Positions 23,400 through 35,551 of a stretch of DNA of 64,000 nt are shown piece after piece. Source of the stretch: Lenzites betulinus. Lineage: Eukaryota > Basidiomycota > Agaricomycetes > Polyporales > Polyporaceae. The stretch lies in NCBI GenBank assembly GCA_022264855.1, contig JABYQU010000034.1:186001-250000 (forward strand), read 5' to 3'. The first letter of the stretch is position 1. Each line of letters starts with the position of its first letter. The notes below the pieces were generated by a model that ran no database searches, was not told where the DNA came from, and was given only the letters and a program-made list of their open reading frames with translations. A program made the position numbers and the translations under genes.

Positions 23400-23467
23400 A
23401 CCTTTGGTCGGCGTGGGGGAACTCGCCCATCCAAGTCGTCATTCGGGGGATATTTTGAACGTCATTG

Positions 23468-25058
23468 ATGATAATGCTCGCTCGCGCTGCTCTATTCTTG
23501 TCCGCCGTTGCCTTGAGCAGCGGCCTGCCGAACACAGTCCCCTTGCAGTTGGATGAGGTGCGTGGATACATATGCACACTGATAATATCTCCTTCGGAAT
23601 CTTGATGTACTCATTGCCATTTATCCACATACCTAGGGCTTCTGGTGAGGTAACTTCTCCGTCGGCGCCCAGAACTTCTCTGTAAGTGCACTTGTTCATG
23701 AAGAGCATACACCGTACTGATACGCACCATACCCTCCTATACAGCTGGTCATTGACACCGGGAGCTTCGCCCTGCTCGTCAAGCAGGGGCTGTACCTGCC
23801 CGGCCCGTCGTCTCAGCAGACCAACCTCAGCGAGTTCATCCAGTTCAATGGCGCAAGCGAAGACAGCGTCGCGCCTGCGCAGGTATGTCAGCTTGTCAAG
23901 TGACCTTGTCTGAAGTTGCTGACCCCGAATCACAGGAAACCGTCTTTTTTGTTCGTGATGACGTCCAGTTCGCGGGGGTAACTTTGCACAAGTTCTTCGC
24001 GGGGAACATTACCACGGGAGACGATCTGCCTGCCGACGGGTTGGTTTTCATACACTAGGTTCAGCTTCGCCATGCTCATATACTGTTCATGCCAGCGTGG
24101 CCGGTTTCAGTCCCCCAGCATCCGACAATGATGATATGTCACAAGGTCAGGGTGTGGTCGAAACCTTCTGCGAGGAGGGGACTTGTAGGTGGTCATGACA
24201 TTCGTTCTATGATATCTGGACACTCACATGTGGCCTCTTTAGTGGCTCCCTGTCAATTTGGGCTTTCCCTCCTGAAAGATGGCACCGGTTCCATGAACTT
24301 TGGAGAGCTTGGTAGGCTTGCAAAGTCGTCGCAGCACGTTCTTTGACTGGACGTTTATTTGGCAGACATCTCCAAGGTATCGGGAAATGTGACCACTGTC
24401 CCCACCATGCCGGTACTGTCGTTTTGTTTGGTGACACCAGCACACTACAGTCGATTCTCACGCACATTCTGTCACGATATAGAACGACTCTTGGACGGTG
24501 GTCAATGCCACAGCAGAAACCGCACCGGTGCTCTTCATCGATGATAAGCCGTTCTCCTCCATCCTCGCTACATGTTCGTCTGTCTCGCCCTCTCGGACGC
24601 TCCGTTTCTGAGCACAGATCGCCACAGTTGATAGCGGCACCACGAACATCATCGGCTCTCTCACGCACGTGCGCGCCATCCTCAAACAAGTCGGCTACAA
24701 CATCACCGAACAGACGAATAAGGACAACGTCACCGTCGCGATAGTGAGTGCCCCTTTTCTCCCTGTACACCCTATCTCTAGCATATGCTGACGAGAAGAC
24801 GGACAGGGCACGTACGACTGCGCGCGCACCCCCGCGCGTTTCGGTTTCAGCTTCCCTCCGAGCGAGACGGTGCACTACATCGACCTCGCGGCGAACGTGC
24901 TGAACCGTACCGCGGACGGGCGCATCTGCACCGCGAACATCCTCGGCACGTCCACCGTGGACGCGCCGCAGTGGTCCATTGGGCAGACGTGGTTCCAGGG
25001 CCGCTACGTGCAGCATGATCTGGGCAACAAAACGCTGTCGTTCGCGGACCTCAAGTAG
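23468..25058 (+). pseudogene. Secreted aspartic protease (family A1) with an in-frame stop
   Basis: Ten exons (23468-23557, 23637-23681, 23745-23882, 23936-24039, 24096-24184, 24243-24311, 24366-24412, 24483-24573, 24613-24743, 24807-25058) sum to 351 codons plus stop. A signal peptide is followed by the pepsin-like fold: NFSVGAQNFS, VIDTGSFALLV (first catalytic Asp), VAGFSPPASDNDD, KDGTGSMNFGEL, ATVDSGTTN (second catalytic Asp), C-terminal FADLK. It lacks a typical long prosegment. With the best splice site at 23636 the second exon reads GFW-stop-GNFSVG, a TGA at 23646-23648. A weak acceptor at 23649 combined with a weak donor at 23562 would avoid the stop. All else is intact, so this is either a recent null allele, a base error, or unusual splicing. 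The ATG at 23474 is an alternative start. Confidence 0.8.
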
Positions 25059-25691
25059 TGGGCAGGCGCTGTTCGAATTGACACTCTCGCTGCGGGAGGG
25101 TTCGGATATGTCGGTAGGCAGTGCAGGAGTGCGGGAGGCGTGATTCGGACTCGGGGACGATCTAGTTTTCGCTATGACATACGCAGCACGACAGTCACCA
25201 CTGTTGATAATATCATACCCATGATCCTACACACCTTATCGAAGCATGCGGGCCGTGCTCATCCGCCGGAAAGCGTAAGGCAAAGCGCCGGCCCGAGTGA
25301 CCTTCGTTGGCAGAAGGGAGATGTGGGAACGTCATGCACTAGACAGAGTGTACGGGTATGTATATGCTAGTGCTAGCCCGCATGCGCTCAGAGCCGCAGT
25401 CCTGCGCAGGCGTCGCAGGGCCGAGCTGGCTTGAAAGGTATTCGGTATCCTGCACTTTTATTGGCCGCAACATACCGCACCGCTTCCCGACACCGTCGGG
25501 CACTCAGGGCGGTGCTCGCTTCCCGCATATGTTGGAGAACGTCGGAGGATGGTAGCCCAATCTCGCGAAGGTCTCATACGGACTATCATCCGAACACGGC
25601 CTAGGAGGATGAAAGCAATATATAAGTCACATAGTGCGCTCTGGCGATCTATCAACTCTCCGGGACCCAGTTTTACGCCTTCCATTGCAAG
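25059..25691. other. Intergenic region upstream of the first lipase
   Basis: About 630 bp without a recognisable gene, containing the lipase TATA box. Confidence 0.6.
25619..25626 (+). promoter_or_regulatory. TATA box of first lipase
   Basis: TATATAAG, 73 bp before the ATG at 25692. Confidence 0.7.
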
Positions 25692-28222
25692 ATGATACTC
25701 GATACTCTCCCGCTTCAGTCCGCTCTTCCTCGTAGGATCCGCCTTCGCCGCGTCGACGCGTTCTCAACAGGGCACGTCGACCGTACAGCTCGACCAAGGG
25801 CTATTCACTGGGACATCGAATGGGACTATTACAAAGTTTCTAGGGATACCGTATGCAAAGCCGCTCCGTAAGCCCATCTTAATACCACAAATAATAATTA
25901 CTTCTACTCACCCATTGGACTGAACAGAGTGGGCGATCTGCGCCTCCAACTCCCAGTGCCCAACGACGCATACAGCGGGACGTTCAACGCGAGCGCGTTC
26001 GGGCCTGCGTGCCCTCAGCAGGCGATCCAGCTCCCGGCGCTGCCGTCTGGAGTCCCGGACGAGGTTGTCGCCGTCATCAATGAGCTGTTCACGGCGGCGA
26101 CTCCAGTCAGTGAGGACTGTGAGTATTCTTTTGATGCTAAGTTTCTTCTCGTGGAAGCTAATGCCGCTGTTTTTAGGCCTGACAGTCAATGTGGTGATTC
26201 CAGAAGGCACTGCCCCTGGTGCAAAGCTTCCGGTGGCTGTGGTGAGTACAATACTAGCCCTATGTCAAGTGAGAGCCGTACCTGATCATACAACTGTGTC
26301 AACGCCAGTGGATTTTCGGTGGTATGTTTGGTTGCATACGGAGGGCCATCCATGATGATGCTCATTCACGGTCGACCAATCAATACTTGCAGGTGGGTTC
26401 ATGGATGGCAGCCCTACAGCGTGAGTAGACGACGTCTTCTCCCCATGATGAAACCGGGCTTATCGCAGTGAACCTCTCGTTAAGGTACGACGGCGGTGTG
26501 ATTGTCCAGCGATCGATAGACGTCGGGCAACCCATCGTCTATGTCAGCATAAACTACCGGTGAGCCCTCTCTGTATGAACGAAGGACTTGAAAACTGACC
26601 CCTGAGCATCTGCATAGTTTGTCCGCGTTTGGGTTCCTCGATAGCACAGAAGTTCGGAATGCCGGCGTTACCAACTTGGGCCTGCGGGATCGTGCGTGGA
26701 CTTTAACCGCCAACACTATCCGAGCTGATTATGGAACTTACCCCGTATAGAACGTCAAGCACTCCGCTGGGTACAGAAATATATATCTGCATTCGGTGGG
26801 GATCCTTCCCAGGTAGTCCTGTATGTATATCACATCGCTCAAATTAGCAGAACAGACACTGACTGGAACCCGGATGTGCGATCCAGATGGGGCCAGAGTG
26901 CGGGCTCGATGTCCACCGCTACGCATATGCTCATAAACGGTGGGGACACTGAAGGCCTCTTCCACGGGGCGTTCTTGGAGTCGGGGTCACCGTTGCCTGT
27001 GGGCGACGGGATTGCGAGAGGAGACATGCACTTCGCGAGCATCGTCGAGCAGACCGGATGTGCGAATGCTACAGAGGCGCTTGAGTGCCTCCGGGGCGTC
27101 CCGTGTGGTATGTTCCAGCAAGCTGTAGACAGCACGCCTGGTCTTGCCTCGCCAGAGGTGAGAGCGTTGTTATTTTGGCTGCAGAATGCGGGCTGTGAAT
27201 CCGGATGTGCTGACGAAACGCTGAATTGTGTAGTCTTTGATCTCCACATACCTTCCGCGTCCCGACGGGACATTTCTCCCTGACGTGCCCCAGAAGCTGG
27301 TTCAAGCCGGAAGTGTCGCCATTATCCCGATCGTCAGCGGCGTAAGTATGCATGGATGTTCTATTACCGCGGGCGTAGGCTGACATGGCTACCCGGCTGC
27401 TATGATTGCGACGATGAAGGTACTATAACGGCCCTATTAGTGAGCAATATAACGTGAGCCGACGTCCCTGCCGCATCGGAGTTCGGAGACTCACCAAAGT
27501 TCTCGACCGCAGAACCGAAGACGAGCTGCGTGCATACATCACCGCACCTTTCCTGCTGCAGAACATCTCGTCCACCGAGCTCGACCAGCTCCTCGCACTC
27601 TATCCGGCGAACGTATCCGCAGGCTCGCCCTTTGACACCGGGTCCGCAAATGCAGTCTCGCCTCAGTACAAACGCATTGCAGCGCTGCATGGCGACCTCG
27701 TGTTCCAGGGCCCGCGACGCTTCTTCCTGCAGCAACGCGCCGGAAAGCAGCCCGTGTGGGCGTTCCGTGAGTGATAAAGCGGCCACAGCACCAGCGGGTC
27801 GGAGCTAAACTCTTCTGTGGTGCACCTCTGACAGTCAGCAAGCGCGACAAGGCACTGCCTATCCTTGGCTCAGTGAGTTTCATCCACGCTTTAAAATCCG
27901 GATGCATACGATTTCGCCTTACGAAGCAAACCGCCGATATGCTGACGTGATCTTGTCGTTTCACCCCCAGGTGCACGGCTCAGACGTTGTCGGGAACATG
28001 TACGCCCCCGGAGACCTCACGGATTTCCTCGTCAACTTCGTGAACCACCTTGACCCAAATGGAAAGACAGGCTCAGCGCTCGCGTGGCCACAATATACGC
28101 CTGACTCACCACAGCTCATGACGCTTTTGGACGGGGACACCCCGCAGGTCATTTCGGAGGACACGTACAGGCAGGAGGCAATCGCGTTTCTGCAGAAGCT
28201 GTCGCTGGAGTACCTGCTGTGA
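25692..28222 (+). pseudogene. Type-B carboxylesterase/lipase, probably inactive copy
   Basis: Fourteen exon pieces (first ends 25867; then 25930-26118, 26177-26241, 26309-26321, 26393-26420, 26485-26559, 26618-26691, 26751-26820, 26887-27157, 27234-27341, 27404-27453, 27513-27766, 27835-27872, 27971-28222) follow the same plan as the lipase at 50 kb. Recognisable are TKFLGIPYAKPL, ISAFGGDPSQVV, the nucleophile elbow WGQSAGSM (usually GESAG) and HGSDVVGNMY with the catalytic His. Two lesions are visible. The only ATG (25692) is one base out of frame with the signal-peptide-like stretch that leads into the mature protein. The acceptor before the DCDDEGT exon reads CTAT instead of CAG at 27400-27403. 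Such enzymes hydrolyse acyl esters outside the cell. Confidence 0.82.
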
Positions 28223-28569
28223 AGCTGCCATGATACAGTCGTGGTTAGCGTTTGTGGTGTTGTGGACTAGAATGTGGAGGCACATACATGTATCGTCGTC
28301 CCGTAATAATATGACAGACGCCGTCATGAGACCAATGCGTACAAAGGGTGCGGTGATGTCCATATCATGAAATATACCAGCTTGAGGACCTACTTTCGGA
28401 GCGAAGAGCCGTCCCTTAGGACCTCAACACTGCATGCGCCTACAGAGCAGTGTCGTCTATTTCTAGTCGTATTAAAGGCCCGTACACTACAGAATATACG
28501 TACACATTGTCGTGAGTATCATGACCCTTGCATTAAGATATAAATCCGCGCCATAAACACAACCGAGTC
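28223..28569. other. Convergent intergenic gap
   Basis: It lies between the lipase stop and the stop of the Msp1-like gene on the other strand. No gene is seen. Confidence 0.5.
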
Positions 28570-30048
28570 TCAATCAACCGGGAGCACGCTTGCTCCGTCG
28601 AGCTCGCCGTCAGTCTGGAAGAAGTCTCCCATGGTCAACGGTCGGAGGGTGAAGCCCTGTGGGCAAGCCGCCAAAGTCAGTTCATGTTTTCATGATTGAA
28701 GGGCCTTCATACCTCATCTTGACTCTTGCCAAGCTTCTCTACATCACCGTCTGCTTGCCGCATGAACTCGCGCATAGGTCGCATCGCCGCGTTTCGGCAT
28801 AGCTCTTTCAGGTCCGAGCCTGACAAACCGTCTGCTTGCTCTGCAAGCACACGTATTGAGAAATTCGGGGCCAGAGGGGTATCTTTGAGCATCTATGTGT
28901 GCGCGCGTTAGGAAATGGTAGTGCATCATGTATGAAGGACGCACAAGACTCAGAATCTTCTCTCTCTGATCGGCATCTGGAAGCCCTATGGAGAAACGTT
29001 TCGGCATGCGCCGGAGGATGGCAGAGTCGATGTCGTTAGGTCTGTTGGTGGCTCCGAGAACCAGTATGCGGTCTGTGCTGGATGTAAGACCATCCCAGAG
29101 CCTGTATCCTAGCTTAGCACGTTGTTCAGTCTGTAGGACAAGAGATACTGACGTCATGAACTCTGCCTTCATCATGCCTGTTACTTCATGATCGCCTTTA
29201 GTACGTTCGCGCAGGAACGAGTCGATCTCGTCAATGAACACGATGCTCGGCTGCGTTTTGCGGGCAAGCGAGAAGAGGCCCGCCACGAGCTTGTTCGACT
29301 CGCCATACCACTTGTTCGTCAGGACAGACGCAGCGATATTGATGAACGTCGCGCCGGACTCCTTGGCGAGCGCTTTGGCGAGCATGGTCTTCCCACAACC
29401 GGGAGGGCCGTACATAAGAACGCCTTTGGGCGCCCCGAGAAGGGAAGAGGAAGAGAACAGGTGGGGGAAGCGCAGCGGGAAGATGACGGATTCCCGGAGG
29501 GACGAGATGATGGGGTCCAACCCGCCGATGTCTTCACACGACGGGGTGAGTTACACATGGTTGCACCCAATACGACGTTGACATACCGGTGAAGCGCACG
29601 TTGATTTCGTCAGGATGTATGACTTCGGAAGCAATTTGGCCTGCAATGCTATATTACGGGGATGGCACCGGAGGCGCAAGGGGTTTGAACGCACTTTCAT
29701 ACTCATCCAGCTTAAGATCCTTATGACCTAGACTCTCCAGTGCTTTCAAGCTCTTCTGTTTGACCTCCTTGCGCTCCACAGGCGACATTGAGTCCATAAC
29801 CCACTACCTGCCAGTCAGAGATGTGATAGCAGACAACGTCGGATGTTACTCACTCTAAGAGTGTAGTAGAGGGCTGCCTTTCCATCCTGAGTAAGTCATC
29901 TGCACAAATTCACAGTCGCAGAGAGACATACTTGTGATGCGACGAAGATGGCGACTGTTCGAACATCGTGAGCACTAGTCTACGGTGATCGGCCACATAT
30001 ACACTCACCATCAAGGATGGCCCTTTTCGTCGACGGTGATACCGCCAT
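28570..30048 (-). CDS. MSP1: Msp1/ATAD1-type outer-membrane AAA ATPase
   Basis: Nine exons (30048-30009, 29954-29932, 29886-29854, 29803-29695, 29640-29587, 29531-29153, 29101-28945, 28892-28713, 28656-28570) give 353 codons plus stop, close to yeast Msp1. A short N-terminal hydrophobic anchor precedes a linker ending [18 protein letters not shown]. The AAA module follows: GPPGCGKT (Walker A, about 127), [15 protein letters not shown] (Walker B, about 185), [11 protein letters not shown] and the LLRR-like ILRRMPKRF arginine finger region. The family extracts mislocalised tail-anchored proteins from the mitochondrial outer membrane and peroxisomes. The intron after exon 1 was placed by requiring the 54-nt GT-AG intron that keeps the anchor in frame. 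Confidence 0.95.
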
Positions 30049-30655
30049 AGTGACGTTTCCTCCGTGTAAAATGTCTAAGACGGCGGAAGGAGGCTCTGAG
30101 AGCGGTATAAACAGCGGTGGTCAGAGAAGACGCGTTCGAAGGACGCGAGTTAATGGCACCGGCGCCCCATGGGCCGGAGTCTCCGGGGTACCGGGCGCCC
30201 CGACGAATCCGGATATCCCTGGATATCCGTTGGATATTTCGTCAAGGCTGGATATCGACTTTCATACTGTCGTCTTCGCATTCGCTTGCGATCGTACTCT
30301 CATGAAGGAATTCTCGTACAGTCATTTTGCCGCCTCCAATGTCTCGCAGTAACTTGACCCACCCAGATCAAAATAGCGCAAGACAAGTCTTCTAGCGAAA
30401 CATGGCTGGGGAGTCGGTACAACCCTTCACATGTACAGCCGCAACTTGAAGCAGTCATTAGCGATGCATCGATGAGTACCAAACAGTCAGGATATCTAGC
30501 TATGCTAAACAAAGTCACTAGACGCAGAATATGTAAACCAGCCGTGACATATAACACGATCTCCTCTTGTGCTCTCACCCTCAGCGTTCTACTACAGTTC
30601 AAGTTTCCGAACTGTACACCGGTGCTTTGCAACTACTCTCTCAAACCCTCCAGTC
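30049..30655. other. Intergenic region with clustered GGATAT words
   Basis: About 600 bp between divergent genes. Four copies of GGATAT occur at 30211, 30221, 30232 and 30250, two inside the palindrome GGATATCC. No gene is recognised. Confidence 0.5.
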
Positions 30656-31173
30656 ATGAGTTTCCCCGTTTCCAGCGGGAATACTACCGCCATCAACCCA
30701 ACCATTACGGGAATTGACTGCGATCCCCAAGAAACAACACAGGCCCAATTTTCCTGGTCATCACTTGTGGTGATTTGCGCTTTCAGCAGTGAGCGCAATC
30801 TCTACCGACAAAAGAGTTTTGTTTTAATGTTCCCCATGCAGCGCTGTGCATCTCCTGCTTGGTCGCGGTCATGGTGAAACTCTTTTCCGGCCGATTCAAA
30901 CATACTTCACCCGCAACTCGACCAACAACTCGAAACGGGCCTGTCAGACGTGTTCAGGCTGCAGGCCAGCATACCTCGGACGTCGACCAGGAGCTGGGAG
31001 GAGCATCACATACACCTCGTATCGACCCCGCGGAAGACGATACAGCGCTAGAAGACAGCATAGTCTCAGGAGCAACTTGGTTCCTTCGAACCGTGGCCAC
31101 CGCTTTGCTTACAACCACGTGCGGCATTCTCGGAATGCCTGCGCTACCAAACCCCAGCGCATCGTCGCTTTAG
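30656..31173 (+). CDS. Small membrane protein of unknown function
   Basis: Two exons (30656-30788, 30842-31173) give 154 codons plus stop. A polar N-terminus is followed by one strong membrane span (SSLVVICAFSTLCISCLVAVMV) that the intron splits in phase, then a basic Ser/Thr/Pro-rich stretch and a second weakly hydrophobic segment near the end (FLRTVATALLTTTCGI). I do not recognise a family. The phase-consistent intron inside the hydrophobic segment is the main support for a real gene. Confidence 0.5.
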
Positions 31174-33222
31174 GGTGATCATCCTAACAATGCGTAAGCA
31201 TATCTCACATTGTGCCATAGTTTGGGATGTATTCACTTATAAGGATCACTTGTTACTCCAGGCAAGACGTTAGCATCGCTCAGGCTTCTGTCTGCGTCAA
31301 AACCCGGTTTCGTCATTCTTCGCCCCGGACCAGCTTCTCATGGTTACCACCACTCTTCCCTCGCACCACTCACTTCACTTACTTTCCACATATCCATGTC
31401 ATATCGGGCACCTATACAGATGCGGAAATCGTGTTCAACAGTTCCTTCACTATGCACTGCTATTACCTTCAGTTTTTCTTGATACATCATTGTACAACTA
31501 GCTAATCTAAATCACTTCTGCAGTCTGTTTGTTTAGCGTGCCTTTCAAGACGAGCTCGTTCAAGATATTGTGGTAGGTCCGGGGAATCCGCTCAGGCTTG
31601 CCAGGCATCCTTCCAGAGTTTCCTTAAATATAGCAGTATGACTGCTAGTGGCGGACGTCACCAGCGTGTCGGCCTTCGGGTATACAGGGGAGGGCTCGGC
31701 CGCGGGTAGTGGGAATTTCATCTGCTCAGAGTTCACCAACGACGACATCGCCACCACACACTCAAAATTGATCGCGAGGTATATGGTAATATGCGGGAAC
31801 TGCTTACGGCAGTAACTTAGTGGCACAGCTCCCGCAGGTAAACGTTCCAATGCCCAGCTCGAGCCGCTGGAGTGATCGCGCCTGAGTCGTAGGTTTGGGT
31901 CTAGCCCGTTTACTGGGTTATAGAGAAATGCTATCATCGAGGATAAGCGTGATCGCCGGGGCGCACATGAAGAATCACTCAAGTACGTATCTTGACTACG
32001 AGCCACCTACGTAACGAATCCGACCCCATCATAGTAGGATTACTTGTAGCTCCACTGTACCGTTACTTGGTTCCGTATTTGGGTCACGTAGCACGGGCAC
32101 GAGACACGAGCGCAGACCAGGACGCATGTGCAAGCCTCCTCCGAGGACCCTAGGCCTGTCACGTACCACGGGTCGCGCGTGCCGGCAACCTTCCACCAAT
32201 AGTTACTCAGGACGGGGGCCGCGGCCTCAGGGTCCACACCATCCGCCACTAGGACACCGAAATCCTGTGCACAGTCTATTAATTCTACTCAATGGGGATT
32301 GGAAGGCGTGTGCATGCTGCGTCGGGGCACGCAACTGAAACACAGAAAGATCTTCCGACTGTCGCGGACTTTGAACTCTGTTAGTTGTTTATCGCGATTA
32401 CTAGGGGCGATGCGATAATCTCTCATCACCCTTCATCACCTCACTAATCGACACTTCCCCCGGTATTTGGATGTCCATGTGTACGAAGAAGGATCGTGCG
32501 AACACCGTAGTACCCCTTCGGAGCTCGGCAGAATCAGATAGATGGTTGCCCCTATCATCGAGGCTGTGGCCAAGAAAACGAAGATAAGGTCTTGTGCTTG
32601 TACGGTTATATGAAAGATATGCATATTTTTAGTAGAGGTGATTTGGGAATTTAAATACACATACACGTTACAGCAATGTCGCTGAGGAGCCACATCCCTT
32701 TGTCGATGCTGCAATATTTTCCAAGCTTCAACAATTATTGACTCCCCAGCCGGCGACGTTATACAGAGTTGGCTCATGGTAGCTTCAATCAGGTGTTTGC
32801 AGGAGGTCGCAGGTATAGTGACATCCGAGTCGACAGTAGGGAAGATGGCGGAGTATGTTCGGTGTTTGGTCATGTTAGGATCCAAAGCCTTTGAGCCCCA
32901 TTTACAGTCGAACTGTCCATATATGGAACGGCCTGGAACAGCGCTGGTAGAGCGGATCTACGATCCATCTCGATCTACCCGCGTGCGATGCAATCTCCCC
33001 CGCTTTTGGGTCATCGCCTCTCTGCTGCCTCTTGTCTCCATCGCACACTCCGACGCTCAGCCACACGATCAAAGCACGGGGCCCTCATACACTCTATTTC
33101 ACAGGCGATGCAGTAACGTACACGATAGAAAAGCATTGCGGGTACAAGTACACCAGGAATTTGGACACTGCAGCCGTCGGAAATACACCAAACATGTCCG
33201 CCCCGGTCCATATTATCCTACA
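31174..33222. other. Gene-poor stretch
   Basis: About 2 kb without a recognisable gene. Open frames of 69-149 codons occur on the minus strand (for example 31560-32006 and 32436-32885) but show no domain, no convincing codon pattern and no linked exons. They could be remnants or chance. Confidence 0.5.
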
Positions 33223-34511
33223 TCAAACGTCACAAGCCTCCCACGTATATGCGGATTCATCGGTACGGATTGTGGAAAGGCTGTCCCTGCATGACGTGCC
33301 GTCCTCGGACTCCTCGCTAGCGATAACGAAAACACCGTCGGCTCTCGGATCGGGAGGCATCGCCGTCCCCTGCGCGTCGTGGCTCAATAGGCTCCACGTG
33401 TCGATGCCACCCACGATCTCCTCGGTCAGGGTCGAAACAATTGGAGACACAGGCGGGGCCAACGGGGACCTCGCCTCCGCGCGCTCGCGTCCAGTCCGAG
33501 TCGGACGTACCGGGGACGCTGGCGCGCTTCCTGGCGAGCGCATGGGGACCTCGGGGATGTATGCGGGAGGGGGTGGGTACAGCGGAGGCGGTGTGGAAGG
33601 CTCCTTGGCAGACATGAAGCCTGGTGAGTGAAGCGATGGGTATGGGAATTCGTACTCGCTCGGAGACCAGGGCGAGATGAGCGCGGACACAGGCCGCTCC
33701 GTCCTATACGACTCTTCATTCGACCAATCGGAGTACGCGGTGTCGTCGAGCTTCTGATACAGCCGGCGCGACTTCGTACTTTGTGCGGCGAAGAGAGTGG
33801 GAGACCCGGGAGCGCTGGCGGGCCCTCCGTTAAGATGGAGGAGGCCAGCCATCCGCTTGCGGGTCGGGGTGACTGGGCTGGAAGGGGGGTTGCATGCCAG
33901 TGGGTAGCGCTTCGTCGGAGTGATTGGGATGTGGGTGTTAAGATGGAGAGAACGAAGGGCTCTTCTTTCGCGGAGGTTTGGGGTGCGCGCGGACTCGGTC
34001 GCCGGGAGGGAAATCTGTCCCTCTTCCATCGAGCGCAGAGCTGACCGGAAGGGCTTGGTCGAGGCGAGATAGAGTGAACGGAGTGTGTTGCGTCGGGGAG
34101 AGCTCCCCGGCGTGCTGAGAGGCTGCTTCTCTTCGGCCGTAGAGGGCTGAGCGAAGCGGAATTTATCCCCGCCTGCCTTACAGAGGTTCTTGAGCGTGAT
34201 AAAGGAGTGTGTGGGTGTGGAAGGAGTGTGAGGGCTAGGTTGTTTAATGGTGGCTCGTGGGACACGTTTCGCTGCCTGCTTTTTCCTCTTACAAGGACAA
34301 GAGAGCAGCTGATAACTGACAACAATGGTGAACAGACACACTGTAACGTCAGCACGGGAAAAGTCAGGCTTGCGGTGTACGACCTCTAGACCTTAACCTA
34401 ATACTCACAGATGCCAAGAACCATTCCTACGACGGTACTGGTGGCCACCCGGGGAGACATAATCTGGCCGTCGGCCCCGGCGGAGCCGCTCGAGCGAGGA
34501 AGAACAGCCAT
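33223..34511 (-). CDS. Single-pass membrane protein with long Ser/Pro-rich tail
   Basis: Two exons (34511-34409, 34340-33223) give 406 codons plus stop. Residues about 25-50 form one membrane span (TSTVVGMVLGILCLFTIVV) that the 68-nt intron splits in phase. It is followed at once by SCPCKRKK, a Cys pair next to Lys/Arg typical of palmitoylated cytosolic juxtamembrane sites. The rest is low-complexity, rich in Ser, Pro and Arg, with many SP/TP phosphorylation-type sites (PGSPTLFA, PVSPIV). The topology suggests a type III anchor with a cytosolic tail. No family is recognised; such architectures are common in Agaricomycetes. Confidence 0.65.
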
Positions 34512-35551
34512 CAAAGCGAGGCTCGCGAAGAGTGCAGGGTCAAGGAAGTCTCTCAATGGCGGCAGCGGACGTCACATCAAAGGGCGGGAACCGAGCACGT
34601 CGGGGGCACGCAGCTATTTAACGTCGCGGTCCTGCGGGCTTAATGCGGGGAGAGCCAGACGACGACCGCGCATTTAGTTGCGCTCGCGCGCGCCCTAGCC
34701 GACGGATAGAAGCTACTTCCAGGATGCCGTTAGCGTGTGGGAAGCTTCTTTGCGCGCAGCGATGGCCATACCGCCGCTCGAAGGTGCGTAGCACGTTGCC
34801 CGTGACGCACTTGGCACCATTCATCCGGGTGCGGCCCTCCGCAGATCTTATACAGTAGCTTTCCGTCTGACTGCTATCGTTTATCGCGCGAGTAGGGGTT
34901 GGCATCAGCGCGCTTGGCGTGCGCTAGAGAAGAACCCCGTAAAGTTGGTGGGTACCAAAACAACACATGAGCCGCGTCGGATATATTAACAATTGTGAAC
35001 GCGCTGCGCATATATAGAAGACTGCGAGTTTTGTACAGACGTCAGCGCCATGACGTCAATCTGAGAATACTCCCGTGACAGTTTCTTGGTACCTTGCTGA
35101 CAACTTGCCCCACCAAATATACAGTGTACTAGACATCGGTCTGGCCCGGGTCGGGGGCGCGGCTACCGTCACCTTCTAGGCCTAGAACGAGAACCAAGAA
35201 GCGCACAGATATAGTCAGTGTACCGTCCTTCGAAATGCTCAGGTATGTGTGATTCACTGCCTCGACAGATGGACGCCCATTGGTGAGAAGACGGCTGTAA
35301 TAGGTGCAAATCTGCGCCAAGCGCGATGGGTTACAATTGCAGATATATAATAATACACATATTGCAGGACCGCAGGGCCACAAGCGTGCCCAAACAGGTA
35401 CGATTAACCAAGTAAGCGAACGAATGCGTCCCGGCTTGTATCGAAAACAGAAATATGGTAAAACAAACTCGACCTGTATCAGGATCACAAAATCAGCGCT
35501 CCCGACACATCACAGCATGGACAGCGGACACTCTCCCCCGATCCTCCCGCA
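34512..35551. other. Intergenic region
   Basis: About 1 kb. A 119-codon open frame on the minus strand (35129-35488) has no recognisable features. No gene is called. Confidence 0.5.

Noticed and set aside
23646..23648. TGA read as selenocysteine
   Set aside because: The position is not catalytic, no selenocysteine insertion element is apparent, and Agaricomycetes generally lack the machinery.
24207..25016. 269-codon open frame on the minus strand
   Set aside because: It is antisense to the aspartic protease exons, whose plus-strand reading contains the catalytic motifs.
31560..32885. Minus-strand open frames as a multi-exon gene
   Set aside because: I found no splice sites that join them in phase and no recognisable domain.
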